Source of the DNA: Rhodoferax sediminis
GTDB lineage: Bacteria > Pseudomonadota > Gammaproteobacteria > Burkholderiales > Burkholderiaceae_C
Reading direction: 5' to 3'
Length of the DNA stretch: 64,000 bases
Assembly (NCBI RefSeq): GCF_006970865.1
Contig: NZ_CP035503.1
Location: 1,749,001-1,813,000 of the forward strand
Shown here: in pieces, positions 46,157 through 56,790 of the stretch
Position numbering within the stretch: the stretch's first letter is position 1
Layout: the number at the start of each line of letters is the position of its first letter
Position numbers and translations under genes: made by a program
The notes under the pieces: generated by a model
Database searches by the model: none
What the model was told of the DNA's origin: nothing
What the model saw: the letters and a program-made list of their open reading frames with translations, nothing else

Positions 46157-46427
46157 GAGGTGCTGATCTGCTGTGGACACTTGCTCGGCTGAGAACGAAT
46201 CGGCGTCGTCTCCCCGCGAGGTACCCACGCGGTCGAGTTGCTGCGCGAGCAACGCATCGACCAGCTGCACAGCCGCAAGCTGCGCAGCTCTTCGGAAGTG
46301 GCCTTCCAGTAAGAAATCCTCCAGGAGAAGCGGGATGGCGACTGGAGGCAAGTTAATCTAGCGCAAACACACTGTCCGGAGATGGCCACAAAATAAAACT
46401 TTGTAGCGCTTGCTATGAGGCCGTCCC
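46157..46427. other. Intergenic stretch with a coding remnant
   Basis: The 271 bases between the usp gene and the efflux operon contain a short open segment (about 46227-46313) that reads HAVELLREQRIDQLHSRKLR and ends in a stop. It looks like the tail of a lost gene, but I cannot name it. TTAATCTAGCGCAA (46353-46366) resembles a poor FNR-type site. Confidence 0.3.
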
Positions 46428-47888
46428 ATGTCCTTTCGCCCGTCCAAGCTGTTTTCGGCGCCCGCCGCCGGCAGGCGCGCAGGCCGAGCCATGTTGGTGA
46501 CCGCTTTGCCGGCGATGCTGCTGGCCTGTGGCACGCTGCCCGTGCGCGATGCCGCCTTGCCGCAAACACCCATACCGTCCGCCTGGTTCTCGCTCGCCAC
46601 GCCACCGCCCGTGCCCCAGCCGGCCAGCTCGCTGGCACTGTGGTGGCAGCGCTTCGGTGACGAACAGTTGACAGCGCTCATCACCCGGTCCCTCCTGGCC
46701 AATACCGACGTTCGCAGCGCGCAGGCGGCGCTGCAGCAGGCTCGCGCGCTGCGCGACGTCAAGTCGGCCAGCCTGGGCCCCAGCCTGAGCGCGGCGGCCT
46801 CGGCGCAGCACAGCCAGACCGGCGGCAATACCGCCGTCAACAATTTCCAGGCCGGCTTTGATGCCAGCTGGGAACCCGATGTGTTTGGCGGTAACCGCAG
46901 CGCCCTGAACGCCGCCGAAGCCGATGCCCGCGCCGCCGCGGCCAGCCTGGCCAGCGTACAGGTCTCGCTCGCCGCCGAGGTGGCGGTAACCTACATGGAC
47001 CTGCGCGGGCTGCAGGCGCGACTGGCGATTGCCCGCACCAGCCTGGCAACTCAGACCGAAACGCTGCAGATCACGCGCTGGCGTGTCCAGGCGGGCCTGG
47101 CGTCCTCGCTGGACGAGGAGCAGGCCATCGCCGCCAGCGAACAGACCCGCGCCCTGATTCCGACGCTGCAGACCAGCGCCGCCCAGGATCTGAGCAGCCT
47201 GGCCGTGCTGGCGGGCCTGGCGCCCGGCGCGCTGCAAGACACGCTGGGCCTCCCCGCTGCCGTGCCGCAGGCGGCCGGCGACCTCGCGCTGGCCTTTCCC
47301 GCCGACACGCTGCGCCAGCGCCCCGACGTGCGCGCCGCCGAACACCGCGTCAGCGCGGCCCTGGCCCGCGTCTCGCAGGCCGATGCCGCGCGCTACCCGG
47401 GCTTTCAGATCAGCGGCTCGCTCGGCCTGAACGCGCTGACGCTGGGCTCGCTGGGCAGCAGCGCCTCGGTCGCCCGCGCGCTGCTGGCCAGCGTCTCGGT
47501 GCCGCTGTTCGATGGCGGCGCGCTGCGCGCCCAGGTGCGGGCCCAGGAAGCCGCGCTGGAGCAGGCGCGGGTGGCCTACCAGGCGGCGGTACTCACGGCC
47601 CTGAAGGACGTCGAAGACGCCCTGGTGTCCCTGCAGGGCAACCGCGAACGGCTGGCCAGCCTGCAGACGGCGGCCGACGCCGCCTTCAATGCCGACCTGC
47701 TGGCCCGCCAGCGCTACACCAGCGGGCTGATCGACTTTATCTCGGTGCTGGAAACGCAGCGCACCCTGCTTGCCACGCAGGACAGCGTGGAGAGCACGCG
47801 CGCCAGTCTGAGCGCCGACCATGTGCGTCTGTACAAGGCCCTGGGCGGCGGCTGGACGCCAGCGGCCGAGACAACTTCACACCCATGA
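46428..47888 (+). CDS. Outer-membrane efflux lipoprotein (NodT/OprM-like)
   Basis: A 486-residue TolC-type outer-membrane factor. A signal with lipobox LLACG (Cys near residue 25) is followed by two OEP repeats (ALAAEVAVTYMDLRGLQARL-type helices and LASVSVPLFDGGALRAQVRA). It opens a four-gene efflux operon with the MacA-like adaptor and ABC transporter. The gene follows a usp gene by about 270 bases. Confidence 0.92.
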   Translation: MSFRPSKLFSAPAAGRRAGRAMLVTALPAMLLACGTLPVRDAALPQTPIPSAWFSLATPPPVPQPASSLALWWQRFGDEQLTALITRSLLANTDVRSAQAALQQARALRDVKSASLGPSLSAAASAQHSQTGGNTAVNNFQAGFDASWEPDVFGGNRSALNAAEADARAAAASLASVQVSLAAEVAVTYMDLRGLQARLAIARTSLATQTETLQITRWRVQAGLASSLDEEQAIAASEQTRALIPTLQTSAAQDLSSLAVLAGLAPGALQDTLGLPAAVPQAAGDLALAFPADTLRQRPDVRAAEHRVSAALARVSQADAARYPGFQISGSLGLNALTLGSLGSSASVARALLASVSVPLFDGGALRAQVRAQEAALEQARVAYQAAVLTALKDVEDALVSLQGNRERLASLQTAADAAFNADLLARQRYTSGLIDFISVLETQRTLLATQDSVESTRASLSADHVRLYKALGGGWTPAAETTSHP

Positions 47889-47898
47889 CTGGCATCCC

Positions 47899-49233
47899 AT
47901 GAACACGCCCGCCACATCCGACAAGCCGCCCGCCCCGCCAGCCTCCGCCGACTTGCAGACCCTGTTGGACCATGACCGGCCCCGCCGCTGGTGGCAGCGG
48001 CCCTTGCCGTGGATAGCGGCGGCAACCCTCGTCCTGCTCGCCGGCGGCCTGTACTACTGGCAGATGCAGAAGCAAGCCAGCGCCGCCCCCGCCTATGTGA
48101 CCGAGACGGTGCGCCGCGGCAATCTCACGCTCAGCGTCACGGCCAACGGCACGCTGCAGCCCACGCTGGCGGTCAACATTGGCAGCGAGCTGTCGGGCAC
48201 CGTCAAGCGCGTGCTGGTGGACGTGAATGACCTGGTGAAGAAAGGCCAGGTGCTGGTGGAGCTGGACACTGCCAAGCTGTCCGACCAGGTGCTGCGCTCG
48301 CGCGCCGCTCTGGCCGCGGCGCAGGCCCAGCTGGCCCAAAGCACGGCCACCGTCACGGAATCACGCGCCACGCTGGCGCGCTTTGAAGACGTGGCGCGCC
48401 TGTCCGGCGGCAAGGTGCCGTCAGCCACCGAACTCGACACGGCGCGCGCCAACGTCGACCGCGCCCTGGCCAACGAGGCCAGCGCCCGCGCCAACGTGGC
48501 CGACGCCCGGGCGGCCGCCTCCACCGACGAGACCAATCTGGCCAAGGCCTCGATCCGCTCGCCGCTGAACGGCGTGGTGCTGACGCGCACGGTCGATCCG
48601 GGCAATGCGGTGGCCGCATCCCTGCAGGCGGTGACGCTGTTCACCGTCGCCGAAGACCTGACCAAGCTGCGTCTGGAAGTCAGCGTGGACGAGGCCGACG
48701 TCGGCGCGGTCAAGGTCGGCCAGAAGGCCAGCTTCACCGTCAGCGCCTACCCGTCGCGCCGCTACCCGGCCACCATCACCCGCGTGGCCTTCGGCTCCAC
48801 CAAGACCGACAACGTGGTGACCTACACCAGCTACCTGGATGTGGACAACACCGACCTGAGCCTGCGCCCGGGCATGACGGCCACGGCCACCATCGTCGCG
48901 ACCGAGCGCACCAACGTGCTGCTGGTGCCCAACACCGCGCTGCGCTTTTCACCCTCGCCGCCGGGTGGCAACACGACGGCGGCGGCCTCCAGCGGCAGCC
49001 TGGTATCCAGGCTGATGCCGCGCATGCCCCGCACCGCCACGCGCAAGGCCACCGACACCGAGGGTGCCGCGGCCGGGGCGCGGCAGGTCTGGATCCTGAA
49101 GGACGGCCAGGCCGTGGCGACGGCGGTCAGGACCGGAATCAGCGATGGCCGCATGACCGAGGTCAGCGGCAGCGGGCTGCAGGAAGGCATGGCCGTGATC
49201 ACCGACCAGCGCGCGCCGGGAGCCGCTCCATGA
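47899..49233 (+). CDS. MacA-like periplasmic adaptor
   Basis: A 444-residue membrane-fusion protein. One transmembrane helix near residues 38-57 (PWIAAATLVLLAGGLYYW) anchors it. Barrel-sandwich halves (VNIGSELSGTVKRVLVDVND; ASIRSPLNGVVLTRTVDPGN) flank a long alpha-hairpin. It begins 11 bases after the outer-membrane factor stop and overlaps the ATPase by four bases. It links the inner and outer membrane parts of the pump. Confidence 0.9.
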   Translation: MNTPATSDKPPAPPASADLQTLLDHDRPRRWWQRPLPWIAAATLVLLAGGLYYWQMQKQASAAPAYVTETVRRGNLTLSVTANGTLQPTLAVNIGSELSGTVKRVLVDVNDLVKKGQVLVELDTAKLSDQVLRSRAALAAAQAQLAQSTATVTESRATLARFEDVARLSGGKVPSATELDTARANVDRALANEASARANVADARAAASTDETNLAKASIRSPLNGVVLTRTVDPGNAVAASLQAVTLFTVAEDLTKLRLEVSVDEADVGAVKVGQKASFTVSAYPSRRYPATITRVAFGSTKTDNVVTYTSYLDVDNTDLSLRPGMTATATIVATERTNVLLVPNTALRFSPSPPGGNTTAAASSGSLVSRLMPRMPRTATRKATDTEGAAAGARQVWILKDGQAVATAVRTGISDGRMTEVSGSGLQEGMAVITDQRAPGAAP

Positions 49234-49990
49234 GCGCTACCGCACCCCTGATCCGCCTGCGCGGCATCACCAAGGTCTATGGCGAGGGTGCCACGGAACT
49301 GCGGGCCCTCAAGGGTGTGAACCTGGAGATCGAGGCCGGCGATTTCGTCGCCATCATGGGGCCCAGCGGCTCGGGCAAGTCCACTGCCATGAACACGCTG
49401 GGTGGCCTGGATACGCCGACGGCGGGCGAGTACCTGTTCCAGGGCGTGCATGTGGAAACGCTCACACGCGACCAGCGCGCGCGGCTGCGGCGGCGTTTTT
49501 TCGGCTTCGTTTTTCAGGGCTTCAACCTGCTGCCGCGCACCTCGGCCCAGGAGAACGTGGAGCTGCCGCTGCTCTACCGCGGCGAGTCGGCGGCCGCGCG
49601 CCACACTGCCGCCGCCCGCGCGCTGGACGCCGTGGGCCTGAAGGGCTGGGAACACCACATGCCGTCCGAGCTGTCGGGCGGCCAGCAGCAGCGCGTGGCG
49701 ATTGCGCGCGCCATCGTCACCGAACCCGCCGTGCTGCTGGCCGACGAGCCCACCGGCAACCTGGACACCCAGCGCAGCCGCGAAATCATGGAGCTGCTGT
49801 GGCGGCTCAACGTCGACAAGGGCATCACGGTGCTGATGGTGACGCACGAGAGCGACATGGCCGCCTATGCCAGGCGCATCGTGCGCTTTGTCGACGGCAT
49901 GGTCGCCAGCGACACCGGCAACGAGCACCCGGCCGGCCTGCATGAAGACCAGGCGCAGGTCCATGCCACGCCCGTGATGGAGGCCCGCTG

Positions 49991-49991
<1 letters not shown>
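49230..49991 (+). CDS. MacB-type ABC ATPase
   Basis: A 253-residue ATPase of the MacB/LolD group: Walker A GPSGSGKST near residue 46, signature LSGGQQQRVAIARA near 148, Walker B VLLADEPTGNLD near 168. Here ATPase and permease are separate genes; in E. coli MacB they are fused. It overlaps the permease start by one base (TGATG). It supplies energy for export of a macrolide-, peptide- or lipid-like substrate. Confidence 0.92.
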
Positions 49992-51199
<1,208 letters not shown>

Positions 51200-51225
51200 G
51201 CCGCCAGGCCGTTCACAGCAGATCA

Positions 51226-51282
51226 CTATCAATTAAATAGCTGACTTCACGCGTTTTCATTGGACTACAAGGCACTTCTTTG
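51226..51282 (+). repeat. Dispersed short repeat, copy C
   Basis: Pattern CTATCAATTAAATAGCTGAC, then CATTGGACTACAAGGCACTT. It matches copies D (54584) and E (62602, reverse). It lies between the efflux permease and the second P-type ATPase and runs into that gene's TTG start. Confidence 0.5.
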
Positions 51283-53964
51283 CACAAGGCAACTCAACCA
51301 TCGCCCGGCTCCCGCCTGCAGCGCGGTCGCACGGCGCCGCCCCCGCAGGGCCTGAGCGCCGCAGAAGCCGCGCACCGCCTGGCTTGTGAGGGCCCCAACA
51401 TGCTGCCCGGCAGCGCGCCCAAATCGATCACTGCCATCGTGCGCGAGGTGGTCACCGAACCGATGTTCCTGATGCTGCTGGCCGCTGGCGGCATCTACCT
51501 GGCTCTGGGAGACCCGGCGGAGGCATTGTTTCTGCTGGGCTTCGTGTTCGTCGTCATCGGCATGACCGCGACCCAGGAGCGCAAGACGCAGCGGGCGCTC
51601 GAATCACTGCGCGACCTGTCAGCGCCGCGCGCACTGGTGATTCGCGATGGACAGGAGCAACGCATCGCCGGGCGCGACGTGGTGCGCGGCGATGTGCTGG
51701 TACTGCACGAGGGCGACCGCATCGCCGCCGATGCCTGGCTGTTGGAGGGCCGGCTGGAAGTGGACGAATCGTTGTTGACCGGCGAGTCAGCGCCGGTCGC
51801 CAAATCGCCCGACAACGCGGCACACGAAGCGGCCATGGTGGCGGCCCGCTCCGCCACCAGACCGGCCCAGGGCGAAGCTGCCACTGCGGGCGCCGGCACC
51901 GTACACGAAGTGGCAAGCGTGGGGGCACTGTTCGCGAGCACCCTCGTCATCCGGGGCATTGGCCTGGCCGAAGTGAGTGCCACCGCGGCCCACACCGCCG
52001 TGGGCCGCATCGGCGCCGACCTGGCTGCCACCGAAGAAACACCCTCGGCACTGCAGCAGGCCTCGCGCAAGCTGGTGCGCCGGCTCGGCGTGGGCGCGCT
52101 CCTGCTGGCCGGCGTGCAGGTGGTTCTGGGCTGGTGGTGGGACGGCCGGCCACTGCTGGAGAGCCTGCTGGCGGGCATCGCGCTGGCCATGGCCATCCTG
52201 CCGCAAGAAATTCCGGTCATCCTCACCATCTTCCTGGCGCTGGGCGCCTGGCGCATCTCGAAACAGAAAGTGCTGACCCGGCGCGCCTCGGCGGTCGAGG
52301 CGCTGGGTGCCATCACCGTGCTGGCCGTGGACAAGACTGGCACCCTAACCGTCAACCGCATGGAGCTGGCCGAGCTGATCGCCAGCGACGCGCACTTCAT
52401 CCCGGACCAGGCCACCGAACTGCCGGAGGACTTTCACCTGCTGGCCGAGTTCGCCATGCTGGCAACGCCAGGCGACCCGTTCGATCCCATGGAAAAAGCC
52501 ATCCAGCGCTTTGGCCACCAGTGGCTGGCAGGCACCGAACATGTGCACGACGGGCGTGAGCCGGAATTCGAGTACGCGCTCTCGGGCGAGATCCTGGCCA
52601 TGACGCGCGTGTTTGCGAGCAGCGAACCGGCGCAGCACCTGCTCGCCACCAAGGGCGCGCCCGAGGCCGTGGCCGACCTGTGCCACCTCGATGCCGCGCG
52701 ACAGGGCGCCATCCGCCAGCAGGTCGAGGCCATGGCCGAACGCGGACTGCGCGTGCTCGGCGTGGCGCGCGGGCGCTGGAGCGGCGCGCCCGCGGCGCCG
52801 GGCTTTGATCCGCCCTGGCCGCAAAGCCAGCATGACTTCGACTTCGAGTTCCTCGGCCTGATCGCGCTGGCCGACCCGCCGCGCCCCGAAGTGCCCGCCG
52901 CCCTGGCCGAATGCCGGCGCGCCGGCGTGCGCGTGGTCATGATGACCGGCGACCACCCGGCCACGGCGCGCGCCATCGCGCAGCAGGTGGGCCTGTCGGA
53001 GCGACCCGACATCGTCACCGGCGCCGAGCTGGAGGCGCTGGACGATGCCGCCCTGCGCCAGCGCCTGCAGCATGTGGACCTGTGCGCGCGCCTCAAGCCC
53101 CATCACAAGCTGCGTCTGGTGCAGCTACTGCGCGCATCGGGCGAGGTGGTGGCCATGACCGGCGACGGCGTCAACGACGCACCGGCGCTCAAGGCCGCCG
53201 ATGTGGGCATCGCCATGGGCGAGCGCGGCACCGATGTGGCGCGCGAGGCCGCTGCGCTGGTGCTGCTGGACGACAGCTTTGCGCGCATCGTGGCGGCCAT
53301 CCGCCAGGGCCGGCGCATCGACGACAACATCCGCAAGGCCACGCGCTTTGTCTTTGCCGTGCACGTTCCCATCATCGCGCTGGCGCTGGTGCCCACCTTG
53401 CTGCACTGGCCGGTGCTGCTGCTGCCGGTGCACATCGTGCTGCTGGAGCTGCTGATCGACCCGGCCTGCTCTATCGTCTTCGAGGCCGAACCCGAGGCCG
53501 ACGGGCTGATGGAGCGCCCGCCTCGACCAGTGGCCGACTCTCCCTTTGCCGCCGCCCCGCTGCTGCAATCGGTGCTGCAGGGGCTGGGCATGGCCGCGGT
53601 GCTGCTGGCCGGCCAGGCCTGGCTGGTGGCACAAGGCTGGAGTGCTGCGCAGGGCCGCTGCGTAGTGTTCAGCACGCTGATCCTGGGCGTGATGCTGTTG
53701 ATATGGGCCAACCGCGACCTCTCGCGCCCCATCTGGCATGGGGTCACCGACCGCAACCCATGGCTCTGGCGCATGGCTGCCGCCATGGTCCTGCTGCTGG
53801 CAGCGATATTGGGCCTGCCCTGGCTGCGCCAAGTCATGGGCCTGGCACTGCCCGGTGCCGGCGGGCTGGCCGCGGGAGCCGGCCTGCTGGCGGCATGCGT
53901 CGTGTGGCTCGAACTGGTGCGGCTGGTCGGCGGGAACAAGCAGCGCACATTTGCTGGCGCGTGA
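51280..53964 (+). CDS. Cation-transporting P-type ATPase
   Basis: An 894-residue P-type ATPase with LLTGESAPVAK near residue 168, phosphorylation motif AVDKTGTLTVN near 352 and GDGVNDAPALKAADVGIAMG near 630. The start is TTG 51280; no ATG gives a complete actuator domain. The TM6 region (LLELLIDPACSIVFEAEPE) resembles the PMR1/PacL-like group, but the transported ion cannot be told. It stands alone after the efflux operon. Confidence 0.9.
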   Translation: MHKATQPSPGSRLQRGRTAPPPQGLSAAEAAHRLACEGPNMLPGSAPKSITAIVREVVTEPMFLMLLAAGGIYLALGDPAEALFLLGFVFVVIGMTATQERKTQRALESLRDLSAPRALVIRDGQEQRIAGRDVVRGDVLVLHEGDRIAADAWLLEGRLEVDESLLTGESAPVAKSPDNAAHEAAMVAARSATRPAQGEAATAGAGTVHEVASVGALFASTLVIRGIGLAEVSATAAHTAVGRIGADLAATEETPSALQQASRKLVRRLGVGALLLAGVQVVLGWWWDGRPLLESLLAGIALAMAILPQEIPVILTIFLALGAWRISKQKVLTRRASAVEALGAITVLAVDKTGTLTVNRMELAELIASDAHFIPDQATELPEDFHLLAEFAMLATPGDPFDPMEKAIQRFGHQWLAGTEHVHDGREPEFEYALSGEILAMTRVFASSEPAQHLLATKGAPEAVADLCHLDAARQGAIRQQVEAMAERGLRVLGVARGRWSGAPAAPGFDPPWPQSQHDFDFEFLGLIALADPPRPEVPAALAECRRAGVRVVMMTGDHPATARAIAQQVGLSERPDIVTGAELEALDDAALRQRLQHVDLCARLKPHHKLRLVQLLRASGEVVAMTGDGVNDAPALKAADVGIAMGERGTDVAREAAALVLLDDSFARIVAAIRQGRRIDDNIRKATRFVFAVHVPIIALALVPTLLHWPVLLLPVHIVLLELLIDPACSIVFEAEPEADGLMERPPRPVADSPFAAAPLLQSVLQGLGMAAVLLAGQAWLVAQGWSAAQGRCVVFSTLILGVMLLIWANRDLSRPIWHGVTDRNPWLWRMAAAMVLLLAAILGLPWLRQVMGLALPGAGGLAAGAGLLAACVVWLELVRLVGGNKQRTFAGA

Positions 53965-53973
53965 CCGCGTGCC

Positions 53974-54519
53974 TCACGGCGCAAAGTCGTCGACCTGGAT
54001 CCCGCGGTCGGCCGCGCGCAGGTAGGCCAGCGCGAGTTCGGGGTTCGGCGCGCCCTGCGCCGCTTCGTCGAACGAGCGGGTGCGGCGCACCAGCTTTGTT
54101 GAGCGCGGTGACGTCGTCACCCAACTGCTTTGATACTTCCAGCGCCTGCATGAGATCGAGCAGGCCGCCTTGCCCGGGTGTGCCGACATCGGGGCAGAGC
54201 CGCGCCACGATGTCGCGCAGCCGGCCATGCCCGAGCCCGCGTAGGGCGCCGTCAGTCCGAAGCAGGGCAGATCTCGCCCGTCGGCCAGGCGCGGCAGGTA
54301 GTGCTGCTTTTCGTTGTCCAGAAAAGCCTGTTCATCAAAGCTGAGCACAGTGGGCCCGGTCTTGAGCAGCGCGTCGAAGTCTGGCTGCCCGGCGAAGAAG
54401 CGGCCTTCAAAACCGACCGTTCCGGCCTCCAGCGCCGCACGTTCGGTTTCGCCCATCGGGGGCAACGCCTTTGAAAACGGCACCATCGCGGCACGTCCCA
54501 GCAGCTTCGCAAATCCCAT
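53974..54519 (-). pseudogene. Mosaic acyl-CoA dehydrogenase (FadE-type) pseudogene
   Basis: The start (MGFAKLLGRAAMVPFSKALP, then ALEAGTVGFEGRFFAGQPDF, then LSFDEQAFLDNE) matches the N-terminus of FadE-type dehydrogenases. The next piece (YLPRLADGRDLPCFGLTAP) belongs about 120 residues further on in that family, so an in-frame deletion has occurred. The remainder comes from another protein read in two frames (RLRDIVARLCPDVGTPGQGG, then PELALAYLRAADRGIQVDDF). A frame shift inside that part breaks it too. Non-functional. Confidence 0.65.
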
Positions 54520-54583
54520 GGCGGTCTCCGGCAGGGTGACCCGGCCAGTCCAGGCAATGGCCTGTGCCCGGTCGAATCAGAGG

Positions 54584-54642
54584 ATGCTATCGAAACAATA
54601 GCCACCTGCGCCCTTGCCATAAGGGCTACAGGCCATTTCTGT
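54584..54642 (+). repeat. Dispersed short repeat, copy D
   Basis: GCTATCGAAACAATAGCC, then CCATAAGGGCTACAGGCC and TTTCTG. It is the best-preserved copy and lies between the FadE pseudogene and a usp gene. Confidence 0.55.
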
Positions 54643-54652
54643 ATTCAGAGTC

Positions 54653-55096
54653 TCAGCGCAGCACGAGCACCGGAATATGCGAGTGCGTCAACACGTGTTG
54701 CGTCTCGCTGCCCAGCAGCAGGCGCTTGATGCCGCGCCGGCCATGCGAGGCCATCACGATCAAATCGCACTTGTATTTTTTCGCGGCAGCAATCACGGCC
54801 TCGGCCACCAGGTCGGACTTGGACGTCACGGCCCGCACGGCCACCCCTTTGGCCAGTGCCGTGGTCTTGACCGCATCCACCACGGCCTGGCCGTGCTCGG
54901 ACCACTGCTTTTCAACGCGCGCCATTTCCTGCGGACTGAGTGGCACCGAGCCGTCGAAATAGCTGTGCGGGTAGCGCGGCACCACCTTCAGGGCCACCAG
55001 TTCGGCGCCCACGAGCCCGGCCAGTTCGATGGCGCTGGAGACCGCCTTTTTCGACAGCGTAGAACCGTCGGTCGCGACAAGAATGCGTTGGTACAT
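54653..55096 (-). CDS. Universal stress protein (UspA family)
   Basis: A 147-residue UspA protein starting MYQRILVATDGS. The binding motif is ASHGRRGIKRLLLGSETQHV, where Ala replaces the first Gly. An FNR-type box (TTGATTCAGGTCAA, 55154) lies 58 bases upstream. This is the fifth usp gene in the window. Confidence 0.92.
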   Translation of the reverse strand: MYQRILVATDGSTLSKKAVSSAIELAGLVGAELVALKVVPRYPHSYFDGSVPLSPQEMARVEKQWSEHGQAVVDAVKTTALAKGVAVRAVTSKSDLVAEAVIAAAKKYKCDLIVMASHGRRGIKRLLLGSETQHVLTHSHIPVLVLR

Positions 55097-55153
55097 GGAT
55101 TGGCCTCCCTAGTTAAAGATAGCTTGAGGTTAACGCAGGCCCCGGCTTTTGTC

Positions 55154-55167
55154 TTGATTCAGGTCAA
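55154..55167. promoter_or_regulatory. FNR-type box (usp)
   Basis: TTGATTCAGGTCAA upstream of the minus-strand usp at 55096. A TATCTT at 55115-55120 could be the -10 with slightly longer spacing than class II. Confidence 0.5.
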
Positions 55168-55189
55168 GCCCGTCGAGCGCGAAGGCCGG

Positions 55190-55891
55190 TCACTGCGGGC
55201 GTTCGAGTTGCAGGCCGATCCGTTGCAGTTCGCCGGCACCGGCCGGCGTGATCTGCACCACGCGGCTGTGCTTCTTGCGCTCGATCCAGTGCAGCGCCCT
55301 GAACCGCTCGGCCAGCACTGCACCCAGCGCACCACCGAGGTGGTCCTGCCGCTGCGACCAGTCCAGGCAGCGGCAGGCGAATTGCCGGCGGCGGCTTTGC
55401 GCCTCTTCAATATCGATTCCCAGCGCCGAGAGCGACTTGACGCCCCTGGCCGAGACCTCGAGCATCTTCGCATCGGCGCCGGCTTGCGGCACCAGCCAGT
55501 GCTTCTTCAGCATCATCGCCAGCAAACCGGTGCCCAGGCTGCCCGCAAGGTGGTCGTAGCAGTAGCGCGCCTGGCGGATCGGTTCCGTGGCGCCGGCCCG
55601 TGCCTGGGCTTTGCGCTGCGGCGCCACACGCATCAGCGTCTCGATCAGTTCGGCGACCTGTTCGCCGGCAAGCCGGAAATACTTGTGCCGCCCCTGCGAA
55701 GTGCAGGCCACCAGGCCGTCGTCCAGCAGGCGCTTGAGGTGAGAGGTGGCCGTGGCCGGCTCGATGCCCGCGCCCAGCGCGAGCTCCTTGGCCGTGAGCG
55801 CGCGGCCTTCCATCAGCAACACCAGCATCTGGATGCGGCGCGGGTCGCCCACGGCGGCGGCGATCCGGGCGAGGTCGGGTTCTGTATTCAT
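55190..55891 (-). CDS. ArsR-family regulator with long C-terminal domain
   Basis: A 233-residue regulator. The first 85 residues form an ArsR winged helix (PRRIQMLVLLMEGRALTAKE, ATATSHLKRLLDDGLVACTS). The C-terminal 130 residues (RQARYCYDHLAGSLGTGLLA onward) are a separate ligand domain found in a subset of ArsR proteins. Cysteines (YCYDHL, CRCLDW) could bind a metal or a thiol-reactive ligand. It is divergent from a truncated P450 gene that may have been its target. ATG 55891 is used. Confidence 0.87.
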   Translation of the reverse strand: MNTEPDLARIAAAVGDPRRIQMLVLLMEGRALTAKELALGAGIEPATATSHLKRLLDDGLVACTSQGRHKYFRLAGEQVAELIETLMRVAPQRKAQARAGATEPIRQARYCYDHLAGSLGTGLLAMMLKKHWLVPQAGADAKMLEVSARGVKSLSALGIDIEEAQSRRRQFACRCLDWSQRQDHLGGALGAVLAERFRALHWIERKKHSRVVQITPAGAGELQRIGLQLERPQ

Positions 55892-56033
55892 GGTTTGATG
55901 GTAGCCATACTGTTGCTGCTCGACAAGACCGTGCCGTACCGCGACACTGGCGACATTGCCACAGTGATCGCTGGCGTACCAGGCATGACTGAATACAGCA
56001 CTGAATTTCCATCCCGGCTCGACGGGTTCGACC

Positions 56034-56460
56034 ATGCACGCGACTGACAACTCCGCGCCGCCGGCCGATCCGGTCGCAGCCGCCAGCCACCCGGATCCCT
56101 ATGGCTACTACCAACGCTTGCGCAAGCTCGCGCCGCTGTATTTTGATAACGGATTGAATCTCTGGGTGGCGAGCAGTCACGCCGTCATTGCCGAGGCCTT
56201 CGAGTCGCCGGCTTTGCGCGTGCGTCCAACGTCCGGGCCCGTGCCGCATGCGCTGTTCGGTGGCCCTGCGGGCGAGGTGTTCGCGAGCCTCGTGCGCATG
56301 AACGACGGCGCGTTCCATGCCATGCACAAGCCGCCCCTGGCGCAGTGCGCGCGGCGCTGGACGCTGGCACAGGGCGCGGCGCAGGGCCTGGATGCGGTGC
56401 AGGCCAGCGCGAATCGCGACGCGGCGCTGAATCTGAGTACCGATCGTCCGGCGCTCACGA
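56034..56460 (+). pseudogene. Truncated cytochrome P450 (N-terminal fragment)
   Basis: The first 140 residues match the start of class I bacterial P450s: PDPYGYYQRLRKLAPLYFDN, then SSHAVIAEAFESPALRVRP and the AFHAMHKP turn. The haem-binding cysteine half is absent. Homology stops near 56460, where the DUF190 gene ends on the other strand; the open frame runs on to 56498. A deletion or insertion joined the two. Confidence 0.7.
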
Positions 56461-56778
56461 TCCGTTCCCGACAATGCCCATATCGACGGGGATTTTGATG
56501 TAGAACAGCTTGAGCTCCTCACTGGCAAGATGCGCGAGAAAGTTTTGCGCATCTTCTTCCTTGAGTGCGAAACCGACCTCCACGAAAAGGTCTCCGGCCA
56601 GCTCGAAGAAGTGCTGCTCGTGCATCCGGCCGTGGCGACCGAAGCCGGCGATGGCGCGAAACGCCGAACCGCCGCGGATGCCCGTTTTTTTTGCTTCCTC
56701 GAGCAACCATTCGTAGGCAAGGATGCCTCGATGGCGCTGGTTTTCCTGCACGTAAAACTTGAGGTAGACGCCTTGCAT
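56455..56778 (-). CDS. DUF190 protein
   Basis: A 107-residue protein with the DUF190 pattern: MQGVYLKFYVQENQRHRGIL, RGGSAFRAIAGFGRHGRMHE and VEVGFALKEEDAQNFLAHL. DUF190 genes often accompany crcB and may help fluoride export. It lies 12 bases after crcB on the same transcript from the fluoride riboswitch. Confidence 0.9.
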   Translation of the reverse strand: MQGVYLKFYVQENQRHRGILAYEWLLEEAKKTGIRGGSAFRAIAGFGRHGRMHEQHFFELAGDLFVEVGFALKEEDAQNFLAHLASEELKLFYIKIPVDMGIVGNGS

Positions 56779-56790
56779 GATGAGCTCCCG

